DNA of 64,000 bases from Alitta virens. Taxonomy: Eukaryota; Annelida; Polychaeta; Phyllodocida; Nereididae. The stretch lies in contig OW028574.1 in NCBI GenBank assembly GCA_932294295.1, positions 26,606,145-26,670,144 on the forward strand. Reading direction: 5' to 3'. The translations under genes and the position numbers were made by a program. The notes beneath the pieces are model-generated. The model had not been told where the DNA came from and ran no database searches. It saw only the letters and a list, made by a program, of their open reading frames with translations. This document shows, one piece after another, positions 36,494-48,607 of the stretch; the first letter of the stretch is position 1, and each line of letters opens with the position of its first letter.

Positions 36494-38377
36494 GACGGTT
36501 AATTTTGACAACTTAATTTTCACAACTTAATGTTGACAGCTTAATGTTGTTGACAGCTTAATGTTGTTGATAGCTTAATGTTGTTGACAGCTTAATGTTG
36601 ACAGCTTAATGTTGACAGCTTAATGTTGTTGACAGCTTAATGTTGTTGACAGCTTAATGTTGACAGCTTAATGTTGACAGCTTAATGTTGACAGCTTAAT
36701 GTTGACAGCTTAATGTTGAAAGCCTAATGTTGACAGCCTAGAGTTGACAGCTTAATGTTGACAGCTTAATGTTGACAGCTTAATGTTGACAACTTATTGT
36801 TGACAGCTTAATGTTGACAGCTTATTGTTGACAGCTTAATGTTGACAGCTTAATGTTGACAGCTTAATGTTGACAGCCTAATGTTGACAGCCTAAAGTTG
36901 ACAGCTTAATGTTGACAGCTTAATGTTGACAGCTTTATGTTGACAACTTATTGTTGACAGCTTAATGTTGACAGCTTAATGTTGACAGCCTAATGTTGAC
37001 AGGCTAATGTTGACAGCTTAATGTTGACAGCTTAATGTTGACAGCTTAATGTTGACAGCTTAATGTTGTTAACTGTTAATGTTGTTAACTGTTAATGTTG
37101 TAAACTGTTAATGTTGCCAGCTTATTGTTGTTGACAGCTTAATGTTGTTGATAGCTTAATGTTGACAGCCTAATGTTGACAGGCTAATGTTGACAGCTTA
37201 ATGTTGACAGCTTAATGTTGACAGCTTAATGTTGACAGCTTAATGTTGACAGCTTAATGTTGACAGCTTAATGTTGACAGCTTAATGTTGACAGCTTAAT
37301 GTTGTTAACTGTTAATGTTGTTAACTGTTAATGTTGTAAACTGTTAATGTTGCCAGCTTATTGTTGTTGACAGCTTAATGTTGTTGATAGCTTAATGTTG
37401 ACAGCTTAATGCTGTTGACAGCCTAATTTTGTTGACAGCTTAATGTTGACAGCTTAATGTTGACAGCTTAATGTTGACAGCTTAATGTTGACAGCTTAAT
37501 GTTGACAGCTTAATGTTGACAGCTTAATGTTGACAGCTTAATGTTGACAGCTTAATGTTGACAGCTTAATGTTGACAGCTTAATGTTGACAGCTTAATGG
37601 TGACAGCTTAATGGTGACAGCTTAATGGTGACAGCTTAATGTTGTTGATAGCTTAATGTTGTTGATAGCTTAATGTTGACAGCATAATGTTGTTGACAGC
37701 TTAATGTTGTTGATAGCTTAATGTTGTTGATAGCTTAATGTTGACAGCTTAATGTTGACAGCTTAATGTTGTTGACAGCTTAATGTTGACAGCTTAATGT
37801 TGACAGCTTAATGTTGACAGCTTATTGTTGACAGCGTATTGTTGACAGCTTAATGTTGACAGCTTAGTGTTGACAGCCTAATGTTGATAGCCTAATGTTG
37901 ACAGCTTAATGTTGACAGCTTAATGTTGACAACTTAATGTTGACAGCTTAATGCTGACAGCTTAATGTTGACAGCCTATTGTTGACAGCTTAATGTTGTT
38001 GAGAGCTTAATGTTGACAGCTTAATGTTGACAGCTTAATGTTGACAGCTTAATGTTGTTAACTGTTAATGTTGTTAACTGTTAATGTTGTTAACTGTTAA
38101 TGTTGTTAACTGTTAATGTTGTTAACTGTTAATGTTGTTAACTGTTAATGTTGTAAACTGTTAATGTTGTAAACTGTTAATGTTGTTAACTGTTAATGTT
38201 GTTAACTGTTAATGTTGTTAACTGTTAATGTTGTTAACTGTTAATGTTGTAAACTGTTAATGTTGTAAACTGTTAATGTTGTTAACTGTTAATGTTGTTA
38301 ACTGTTAATGTTGCCAGCTTAATGTTGTTGCCAGCTTAATGTTGTTGACAGCTTAATGTTGACAGCCTAATGTTGTT
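36494..38377 (+). repeat. Module M copy 3
   Basis: Length 1,884 bp. 3-unit blocks 37066-37113 and 37302-37349, GGTGAC at 37599, 37613 and 37627, GCGTATTG at 37834, GAGAGC at 38001, final block of 16 units (38055-38310). It lacks the TCAATG unit after the ACAAC pair. Private variants: CCTAGAG instead of CCTAAAG near 36738, GATAGCCTAATG near 37887, and an extra ACAACTTAATG near 37930. It is the 8.1 kb counterpart of the copy at 28402. Confidence 0.83.
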
Positions 38378-41300
38378 GACGGTTAATTTTGACAACTTAA
38401 TTTTGACAACTTAATGTTGACAGCTCAATGTTGACAGCTTAATGTTGTTGACAGCTTAATGTTGTTGATAGCTTAATGTTGTTGATAGCTTAATGTTGAC
38501 AGCTTAATGTTGACAGCTTAATGTTGTTGACAGCTTAATGTTGACAGCATAATGTTGACAGCTTAATGTTGACAGCTTAATGTTGACAGCTTAATGTTGA
38601 CAGCTTATTGTTGACAGCTTATTGTTGACAGCTTAATGTTGACAGCTTAATGTTGACAGCTTAATGTTGTTAACTGTTAATGTTGTTAACTGTTAATGTT
38701 GTTAACTGTTAATGTTGTTAACTGTTAATGTTGTTAACTGTTAATGTTGTTAACTGTTAATGTTGCTAACTGTTAATGTTGTAAACTGTTAATGTTATTA
38801 ACTGTTAATGTTGTTAACTGTTAATGTTGTTAACTGTTAATGTTGCCAGCTTAATGTTGTTGCCAGCTTAATGTTGTTGACAGCTTAATGTTGACAGCCT
38901 AATGTTGTTGACGGTTAATTTTGACAACTTAATTTTCACAACTTAATGTTGACAGCTCAATGTTGACAGCTTAATGTTGTTGACAGCTTAATGTTGTTGA
39001 TAGCTTAATGTTGTTGATAGCTTAATGTTGACAGCTTAATGTTGACAGCTTAATGTTGTTGACAGCTTAATGTTGACAGCTTAATGTTGACAGCTTAATG
39101 TTGACAGCTTAATGTTGACAGCTTAATGTTGACAGCTTAATGTTGACAGCTTAATGTTGACAGCTTATTGTTGACAGCTTATTGTTGACAGCTTAATGTT
39201 GACAGCTTAATGTTGACAGCTTAATGTTGTTAACTGTTAATGTTGTTAACTGTTAATGTTGTTAACTGTTAATGTTGTTAACTGTTAATGTTGTTAACTG
39301 TTAATGTTGTTAACTGTTAATGTTGCCAGCTTAATGTTGTTGCCAGCTTAATGTTGTTGACAGCTCAATGTTGACAGCTTAATGTTGTTGACAGCTTAAT
39401 GTTGTTGATAGCTTAATGTTGTTGATAGCTTAATGTTGACAGCTTAATGTTGTTAACTGTTAATGTTGTTAACTGTTAATGTTGTTAACTGTTAATATTG
39501 TAAACTGTTAATGTTGTTAACTGTTAATGTTAACTGTTAATGTTGTTAACTGTTAATGTTGTTAACTGTTAATGTTGCCAGCTTAATGTTGTTACCAGCT
39601 TAATGTTGTTGACAGCTTAATGTTGACATCCTAATGTTGTTGACGGTTAATTTTGACAACTTAATTTTCACAACTTAATGTTGACAGCTTAATGTTGACA
39701 GCTTAATGTTGTTGACAGCTTAATGTTGTTGATAGCTTAATGTTGTTGATAGCTTAATGTTGACAGCTTAATGTTGACAGCTTAATGTTGACAGCTTAAT
39801 GTTGTTGACAGCTTAATGTTGACAGCTTAATGTTGACAGCTTAATGTTGACAGCTTAATGTTGACAGCTTATTGTTGACAGCTTAATGTTGACAGCTTAA
39901 TGTTGACAGCTTAATGTTGACAGCCTAATGTTGACAGCCTAAGGTTGACAGCTTAATGTTGACAGCTTAATGTTGACAGCTTAATGTTGACAACTTATTG
40001 TTGACAGCTTAATGTTGACAGCTTAATGTTGACAGCTTAATGTTGACAGCCTAATGTTGACAGGCTAATGTTGACAGCTTAATGTTGACAGCTTAATGTT
40101 GACAGCTTATTGTTGACAGCTTATTGTTGACAGCTTAATGTTGACAGCTTAGTGTTGACAGCCTAATGTTGACAGCCTAATGTTGACAGCTTAATGTTGA
40201 CAGCTTAATGTTGACAGCTTAATGTTGTTGACAGCTTAATGTTGACAGCTTAATGTTGACAGCTTAATGTTGACAGCTTAATGTTGACAGCTTAATGTTG
40301 ACAGCTTAATGTTGACAGCTTATTGTTGACAGCTTATTGTTGACAGCTTAATGTTGACAGCTTAATGTTGACAGCTTAATGTTGTTAACTGTTAATGTTG
40401 TTAACTGTTAATGTTGTTAACTGTTAATGTTGTTAACTGTTAATGTTGTTAACTGTTAATATTGTAAACTGTTAATGTTGTTAACTGTTAATGTTGTTAA
40501 CTGTTAATGTTGTTAACTGTTAATGTTGTTAACTGTTAATGTTGCCAGCTTAATGTTGTTGCCAGCTTAATGTTGTTGACAGCTCAATGTTGACAGCTTA
40601 ATGTTGTTGACAGCTTAATGTTGTTGATAGCTTAATGTTGTTGATAGCTTAATGTTGACAGCTTAATGTTGTTAACTGTTAATGTTGTTAACTGTTAATG
40701 TTGTTAACTGTTAATATTGTAAACTGTTAATGTTGTTAACTGTTAATGTTGTTAACTGTTAATGTTGTTAACTGTTAATGTTGTTAACTGTTAATGTTGC
40801 CAGCTTAATGTTGTTACCAGCTTAATGTTGTTGACAGCTTAATGTTGACATCCTAATGTTGTTGACGGTTAATTTTGACAACTTAATTTTCACAACTTAA
40901 TGTTGACAGCTTAATGTTGACAGCTTAATGTTGTTGACAGCTTAATGTTGTTGATAGCTTAATGTTGTTGATAGCTTAATGTTGACAGCTTAATGTTGAC
41001 AGCTTAATGTTGACAGCTTAATGTTGTTGACAGCTTAATGTTGACAGCTTAATGTTGACAGCTTAATGTTGACAGCTTAATGTTGACAGCTTATTGTTGA
41101 CAGCTTAATGTTGACAGCTTAATGTTGACAGCTTAATGTTGACAGCCTAATGTTGACAGCCTAAGGTTGACAGCTTAATGTTGACAGCTTAATGTTGACA
41201 GCTTAATGTTGACAACTTATTGTTGACAGCTTAATGTTGACAGCTTAATGTTGACAGCCTAATGTTGACAGGCTAATGTTGACAGCTTAATGTTGACAGC

Positions 41301-41742
41301 TTAATGTTGACAGCTTATTGTTGACAGCTTATTGTTGACAGCTTAATGTTGACAGCTTAGTGTTGACAGCCTAATGTTGACAGCCTAATGTTGACAGCTT
41401 AATGTTGACAGCTTAATGTTGACAGCTTAATGTTGACAGCTTAATGTTGACAGCTTAATGTTGACAGCCTATTGTTGACAGCTTAATGTTGTTGAAAGCT
41501 TAATGTTGACAGCTTAATGTTGACAGCTAAATGTTGACAGCTTAATGTTGTTAACTGTTAATGTTGTTAACTGTTAATGTTGTTAACTGTTAATGTTGTT
41601 AACTGTTAATGTTGTAAACTGTTAATGTTGTTAACTGTTAATGTTGTTAACTGTTAATGTTGTTAACTGTTAATGTTGCCAGCTTAATGTTGTTGCCAGC
41701 TTAATGTTGTTGACAGCTTAATGTTGACAGCCTAATGTTGTT

Positions 41743-43628
41743 GACGGTTAATTTTGACAACTTAATTTTCACAACTTAATGTTGACAGCTCAATGTTGAC
41801 AGCTTAATGTTGTTGACAGCTTAATGTTGTTGATAGCTTAATGTTGTTGACAGCTTAATGTTGACAGCTTAATGTTGACAGCTTAATGTTGTTGACAGCT
41901 TAATGTTGTTGACAGCTTAATGTTGACAGCTTAATGTTGACAGCTTAATGTTGACAGCTTAATGTTGACAGCTTAATGTTGACAGCCTAATGTTGACAGC
42001 CTAAAGTTGACAGCTTAATGTTGACAGCTTAATGTTGACAGCTTAATGTTGACAACTTATTGTTGACAGCTTAATGTTGACAGCTTATTGTTGACAGCTT
42101 AATGTTGACAGCTTAATGTTGACAGCTTAATGTTGACAGCCTAATGTTGACAGCCTAAAGTTGACAGCTTAATGTTGACAGCTTAATGTTGACAGCTTAA
42201 TGTTGACAACTTATTGTTGACAGCTTAATGTTGACAGCTTAATGTTGACAGCCTAATGTTGACAGGCTAATGTTGACAGCTTAATGTTGACAGCTTAATG
42301 TTGACAGCTTAATGTTGACAGCTTAATGTTGTTAACTGTTAATGTTGTTAACTGTTAATGTTGTAAACTGTTAATGTTGCCAGCTTATTGTTGTTGACAG
42401 CTTAATGTTGTTGATAGCTTAATGTTGACAGCCTAATGTTGACAGGCTAATGTTGACAGCTTAATGTTGACAGCTTAATGTTGACAGCTTAATGTTGACA
42501 GCTTAATGTTGACAGCTTAATGTTGACAGCTTAATGTTGTTAACTGTTAATGTTGTTAACTGTTAATGTTGTAAACTGTTAATGTTGCCAGCTTATTGTT
42601 GTTGACAGCTTAATATTGTTGATAGCTTAATGTTGACAGCTTAATGCTGTTGACAGCCTAATTTTGTTGACAGCTTAATGTTGACAGCTTAATGTTGACA
42701 GCTTAATGTTGACAGCTTAATGTTGACAGCTTAATGTTGACAGCTTAATGTTGACAGCTTAATGTTGACAGCTTAATGTTGACAGCTTAATGTTGACAGC
42801 TTAATGTTGACAGCTTAATGTTGACAGCTTAATGGTGACAGCTTAATGGTGACAGCTTAATGGTGACAGCTTAATGTTGTTGATAGCTTAATGTTGTTGA
42901 TAGCTTAATGTTGACAGCATAATGTTGTTGACAGCTTAATGTTGTTGATAGCTTAATGTTGTTGATAGCTTAATGTTGACAGCTTAATGTTGACAGCTTA
43001 ATGTTGTTGACAGCTTAATGTTGACAGCTTAATGTTGACAGCTTAATGTTGACAGCTTATTGTTGACAGCGTATTGTTGACAGCTTAATGTTGACAGCTT
43101 AGTGTTGACAGCCTAATGTTGACAGCCTAATGTTGACAGCTTAATGTTGACAGCTTAATGTTGACAGCTTAATGTTGACAGCTTAATGCTGACAGCTTAA
43201 TGTTGACAGCCTATTGTTGACAGCTTAATGTTGTTGAGAGCTTAATGTTGACAGCTTAATGTTGACAGCTTAATGTTGACAGCTTAATGTTGTTAACTGT
43301 TAATGTTGTTAACTGTTAATGTTGTTAACTGTTAATGTTGTTAACTGTTAATGTTGTTAACTGTTAATGTTGTTAACTGTTAATGTTGTAAACTGTTAAT
43401 GTTGTAAACTGTTAATGTTGTTAACTGTTAATGTTGTTAACTGTTAATGTTGTTAACTGTTAATGTTGTTAACTGTTAATGTTGTTAACTGTTAATGTTG
43501 TAAACTGTTAATGTTGTAAACTGTTAATGTTGTTAACTGTTAATGTTGTTAACTGTTAATGTTGCCAGCTTAATGTTGTTGCCAGCTTAATGTTGTTGAC
43601 AGCTTAATGTTGACAGCCTAATGTTGTT
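41743..43628 (+). repeat. Module M copy 4
   Basis: Length 1,886 bp. 3-unit blocks 42329-42376 and 42537-42584, GGTGAC at 42834, 42848 and 42862, GCGTATTG at 43069, GAGAGC at 43236, final block of 17 units (43290-43561). A private TTAATATTGTTGATAGC occurs near 42611. It is the 8.1 kb counterpart of the copy at 33645 and also the partner, at about 10.15 kb, of the copy at 51894. The GACGG element that closes it (43629) has lost one ACAACTTAATTTT step. Confidence 0.83.
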
Positions 43629-46448
43629 GACGGTTAATTTTGACAACTTAATGTTGACAGCTCAATGTTGACAGCTTAATGTTGTTGACAGCTTAATGTT
43701 GTTGATAGCTTAATGTTGTTGATAGCTTAATGTTGACAGCTTAATGTTGACAGCTTAATGTTGTTGACAGCTTAATGTTGACAGCATAATGTTGACAGCT
43801 TAATGTTGACAGCTTAATGTTGACAGCTTAATGTTGACAGCTTATTGTTGACAGCTTATTGTTGACAGCTTAATGTTGACAGCTTAATGTTGACAGCTTA
43901 ATGTTGTTAACTGTTAATGTTGTTAACTGTTAATGTTGTTAACTGTTAATGTTGTTAACTGTTAATGTTGTTAACTGTTAATGTTGTTAACTGTTAATGT
44001 TGTTAACTGTTAATGTTGCTAACTGTTAATGTTGTAAACTGTTAATGTTGTTAACTGTTAATGTTGTTAACTGTTAATGTTGTTAACTGTTAATGTTGCC
44101 AGCTTAATGTTGTTGCCAGCTTAATGTTGTTGACAGCTTAATGTTGACAGCCTAATGTTGTTGACGGTTAATTTTGACAACTTAATTTTCACAACTTAAT
44201 GTTGACAGCTCAATGTTGACAGCTTAATGTTGTTGACAGCTTAATGTTGTTGATAGCTTAATGTTGTTGATAGCTTAATGTTGACAGCTTAATGTTGACA
44301 GCTTAATGTTGTTGACAGCTTAATGTTGACAGCTTAATGTTGACAGCTTAATGTTGACAGCTTAATGTTGACAGCTTAATGTTGACAGCTTAATGTTGAC
44401 AGCTTAATGTTGACAGCTTATTGTTGACAGCTTATTGTTGACAGCTTAATGTTGACAGCTTAATGTTGACAGCTTAATGTTGACAGCCTAATGTTGACAG
44501 CCTAAAGTTGACAGCTTAATGTTGACAGGCTAATGTTGACAGCTTAATGTTGACAGCTTAATGTTGACAGCTTAATGTTGACAGCTTAATGTTGACAGCT
44601 TAATGTTGACAGCTTAATGGTGACAGCTTAATGGTGACAGCTTAATGGTGACAGCTTAATGTTGTTGTTAGCTTAATGTTGTTGATAGCTTAATGTTGAC
44701 AGCATAATGTTGTTGACAGCTTAATGTTGTTGATAGCTTAATGTTGTTGATAGCTTAATGTTGACAGCTTAATGTTGACAGCTTAATGTTGTTGACAGCT
44801 TAATGTTGACAGCTTAATGTTGACAGCTTAATGTTGACAGCTTATTGTTGACAGCGTATTGTTGACAGCTTAATGTTGACAGCTTAGTGTTGACAGCCTA
44901 ATGTTGACAGCCTAATGTTGACAGCTTAATGTTGACAGCTTAATGTTGACAGCTTAATGCTGACAGCTTAATGTTGACAGCCTATTGTTGACAGCTTAAT
45001 GTTGTTGAGAGCTTAATGTTGACAGCTTAATGTTGACAGCTTAATGTTGACAGCTTAATGTTGTTAACTGTTAATGTTGTTAACTGTTAATGTTGTTAAC
45101 TGTTAATGTTGTTAACTGTTAATGTTGTTAACTGTTAATGTTGTTAACTGTTAATGTTGTAAACTGTTAATGTTGTAAACTGTTAATGTTGTTAACTGTT
45201 AATGTTGTTAACTGTTAATGTTGTTAACTGTTAATGTTGTTAACTGTTAATGTTGTTAACTGTTAATGTTGTAAACTGTTAATGTTGTAAACTGTTAATG
45301 TTGTTAACTGTTAATGTTGTTAACTGTTAATGTTGTTAACTGTTAATGTTGCCAGCTTAATGTTGTTGCCAGCTTAATGTTGTTGACAGCTTAATGTTGA
45401 CAGCCTAATGTTGTTGACGGTTAATTTTGACAACTTAATTTTCACAACTTAATGTTGACAGCTCAATGTTGACAGCTTAATGTTGTTGACAGCTTAATGT
45501 TGTTGATAGCTTAATGTTGTTGATAGCTTAATGTTGACAGCTTAATGTTGACAGCTTAATGTTGTTGACAGCTTAATGTTGACAGCATAATGTTGACAGC
45601 TTAATGTTGACAGCTTAATGTTGACAGCTTAATGTTGACAGCTTATTGTTGACAGCTTATTGTTGACAGCTTAATGTTGACAGCTTAATGTTGACAGCTT
45701 AATGTTGTTAACTGTTAATGTTGTTAACTGTTAATGTTGTTAACTGTTAATGTTGTTAACTGTTAATGTTGTTAACTGTTAATGTTGTTAACTGTTAATG
45801 TTGTTAACTGTTAATGTTGTAAACTGTTAATGTTGTTAACTGTTAATGTTGTTAACTGTTAATGTTGTTAACTGTTAATGTTGTTAACTGTTAATGTTGC
45901 CAGCTTAATGTTGTTGCCAGCTTAATGTTGTTGACAGCTTAATGTTGACAGCCTAATGTTGTTGACGGTTAATTTTGACAACTTAATTTTCACAACTTAA
46001 TGTTGACAGCTCAATGTTGACAGCTTAATGTTGTTGACAGCTTAATGTTGTTGATAGCTTAATGTTGTTGATAGCTTAATGTTGACAGCTTAATGTTGAC
46101 AGCTTAATGTTGTTGACAGCTTAATGTTGACAGCTTAATGTTGACAGCTTAATGTTGACAGCTTAATGTTGACAGCTTAATGTTGACAGCTTAATGTTGA
46201 CAGCTTAATGTTGACAGCTTAATGTTGACAGCTTATTGTTGACAGCTTATTGTTGACAGCTTAATGTTGACAGCTTAATGTTGACAGCCTAATGTTGACA
46301 GCCTAAAGTTGACAGCTTAATGTTGACAGGCTAATGTTGACAGCTTAATGTTGACAGCTTAATGTTGACAGCTTAATGTTGACAGCTTAATGTTGACAGC
46401 TTAATGTTGACAGCTTAATGTTGACAGCTTAATGTTGACAGCTTAATG
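43629..46448 (+). repeat. Rearranged region: N spacers and an M tail
   Basis: GACGG at 43629, 44163, 45416 and 45964; 16-mer blocks 43904-44095 (12), 45061-45348 (18) and 45705-45896 (12). The 534-bp and 548-bp intervals are the spacer type (N) that usually follows M. Between 44163 and 45416 an N start is joined to the last part of M: paired CCTAATG/CCTAAAG, GGTGAC at 44619, 44633 and 44647, GCGTATTG at 44854, GAGAGC at 45007, then the 18-unit block. A private GTTGTTGTTAGC unit at 44661 recurs only at 54796. From 45,964 to 46,448 come 14-mers with TTATTG, CCTAAAG and GGCTAATG, the lead-in to a D domain. Confidence 0.8.
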
Positions 46449-47603
46449 TTGTTACCTGTTAATGTTGTTAACTGTTAATGTTGTAAACTGTTAATGTTGC
46501 CAGCTTATTGTTGTTGACAGCTTAATGTTGTTGATAGCTTAATGTTGACAGCTTAATGTTGACAGCTTAATGTTGTTGACAGCCTAATTTTGTTGACAGC
46601 TTAATGTTGACAGCTTAATGTTGACAGCTTAATGTTGACAGCTTAATGTTGACAGCTTAATGTTGACAGCTTAATGTTGACAGCTTAATGTTGACAGCTT
46701 AATGTTGTTAACTGTTAATGTTGTAAACTGCTAATGTTGCCAGCTTATTGTTGTTGACAGCTTAATGTTGTTGATAGCTTAATGTTGACAGCTTAATGTT
46801 GTTGACAGCTTAATTTTGTTGACAGCTTAATGTTGACAGCTTAATGTTGACAGCTTAATGTTGACAGCTTAATGTTGACAGCTTAATGTTGACAGCTTAA
46901 TGTTGACAGCTTAATGTTGACAGCTTAATGTTGACAGCTTAATGTTGACAGCTTAATGTTGACAGCCTAAAGTTGACAGCCTAATGTTGACAGCTTAATG
47001 TTGTTGACGGTTAATTTTGACAGCTTAATGTTGTTGACAGCTTAATGTTGTTGCCAGCTTAATGTTGTTGACAGCTTAATGTTGACAGCCTAATATTGTT
47101 GACAGTTACTTTTGACAGCTTAATGTTGTTGACAGCTTAATGTTGTTGACAGCTTAATGTTGACAGCTTAATGTTGACAGCTTAATGTTGACAGCTTAAT
47201 GTTGACAGCTTGATGTTGACAGCCTAAAGTTGACAGCCTAATGTTGACAGCTTAATGTTGTTGACGGTTAATTTTGACAGCTTAATGTTGTTGACAGCTT
47301 AATGTTGTTGCCAGCTTAATGTTGTTGACAGCTTAATGTTGACAGCCTAATATTGTTGACAGTTAATTTTGACAGCTTAATGTTGTTGACAGCTTAATGT
47401 TGTTGACAGCTTAATGTTGTTGACAGCTTAATGTTGTTGACAGCTTAATGTTGACAGCTTAATGTTGACAGCTTAATGTTGACAGCTTAATGTTGACAGC
47501 TTAATGTTGACAGCTTAATGTTGACAACTTAATGTTGACAGCTTAATGTTGACAGCTTAATGTTGACAGCTTAATGTTGACAGCTTAATGTTGACAGCTT
47601 AAT
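46449..47603 (+). repeat. D domain copy
   Basis: Three-unit block 46449-46496 (first unit has a private GTTACCTG), marker GACAGCCTAATTTTG at 46578, two-unit block 46705-46736 ending CTGCTAATG, GACGG at 47006 and 47263 (257 bp apart) each followed by GACAGC, and a GTTACTTTTGAC unit near 47106. Unlike the D domains at 24 kb and 59 kb it has no CTAAATG or CTTTATG units between the two-unit block and the CCTAAAG group; the run there is plain 14-mers. Ends at a single GGTGAC unit at 47604. Confidence 0.82.
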
Positions 47604-48607
47604 GGTGACAGCTTAATGTTGTTGATAGCTTAATGTTGTTGATAGCTTAATGTTGACAGCATAATGTTGTTGACAGCTTAATGTTGTTGATAGCTTAATG
47701 TTGTTGATAGCTTAATGTTGACAGCTTAATGTTGACAGCTTAATGTTGTTGACAGCTTAATGTTGACAGCTTAATGTTGACAGCTTAATGTTGACAGCTT
47801 AATGTTGACAGCTTAATGTTGACAGCTTAATGTTGACAGCTTAATGTTGACAGCTTATTGTTGACAGCTTAATGTTGACAGCTTAGTGTTGACAGCCTAA
47901 TGCTGACAGCCTAATGTTGACAGCTTAATGTTGACAGCTTAATGTTGACAGCTTAATGTTGACAGCTTAATGCTGACAGCTTAATGTTGACAGCCTATTG
48001 TTGACAGCTTAATGTTGTTGAAAGCTTAATGTTGACAGCTTAATGTTGACAGCTTAATGTTGACAGCTTAATGTTGACAACTTATTGTTGACAGCTTAAT
48101 GTTGACAGCTTAATATTGACAGCCTAATGTTGACAGGCTAATGTTGACAGCTTAATGTTGACAGCTTAATGTTGACAGCTTATTGTTGACAGCTTATTGT
48201 TGACAGCTTAATGTTGACAGCTTAGTGTTGACAGCCTAATGTTGACAGCCTAATGTTGACAGCTTAATGTTGACAGCTTAATGTTGACAGCTTAATGTTG
48301 ACAGCTTAATGTTGACAGCTTAATGTTGACAGCCTATTGTTGACAGCTTAATGTTGTTGAAAGCTTAATGTTGACAGCTTAATGTTGACAGCTAAATGTT
48401 GACAGCTTAATGTTGTTAACTGTTAATGTTGTTAACTGTTAATGTTGTTAACTGTTAATGTTGTTAACTGTTAATGTTGTAAACTGTTAATGTTGTTAAC
48501 TGTTAATGTTGTTAACTGTTAATGTTGTTAACTGTTAATGTTGCCAGCTTAATGTTGTTGCCAGCTTAATGTTGTTGACAGCTTAATGTTGACAGCCTAA
48601 TGTTGTT
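47604..48607 (+). repeat. Chimeric cassette between D domain and module M
   Basis: Starts as a post-D cassette (GGTGAC, GATAGC 17-mers, GCATAATG, TTATTG, TTAGTG, CCTATTG, GAAAGC near 48022) but no 16-mer block follows the first GAAAGC. It instead continues with ACAACTTATTG, CCTAATG/GGCTAATG, a second TTAGTG...CCTATTG...GAAAGC series, a CTAAATG unit near 48392 and an 8-unit 16-mer block (48413-48540). The duplicated marker series around a missing block suggests an unequal join near 48,060. Two private variants: CCTAATGCTGAC near 47898 and TTAATATTGAC near 48112. Confidence 0.75.

Larger units (their letters stand above)
35501..43628 (+). repeat. 8.1 kb higher-order repeat, copy 2
   Basis: GACGG at 35501, 36494, 38378, 38910, 39642, 40864, 41743 (intervals 993, 1884, 532, 732, 1222, 879, then 1886 to 43629), matching copy 1. 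16-mer blocks: 35818-36025 (13), 36316-36443 (8), 37066-37113 (3), 37302-37349 (3), 38055-38310 (16), 38667-38842 (11), 39227-39322 (6), 39450-39574 (8 units less 3 bp), 40382-40541 (10), 40669-40796 (8), 41548-41675 (8), 42329-42376 (3), 42537-42584 (3), 43290-43561 (17). Shared private joins: CCTATTGTTGCCAGC at 36160 (offset 8,109) and GAAAGCCTAATG near 36718 (offset 8,078). Differences from copy 1 include loss of one GCCAGC 17-mer and the TCAATG unit around 36444-36540, and a 3-bp deletion near 39530. Confidence 0.88.

Noticed and set aside
27394..43628. Assembly artefact as the explanation of the 8.1 kb repeat
   Set aside because: The two copies differ by many whole-unit changes and private variants (39530 deletion, CCTAGAG near 36738, TTATTGCTGAC near 33990), which a simple duplicated contig piece would not show. 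For the near-identical 2 kb pair at 4.8 and 8.1 kb the artefact is not excluded.
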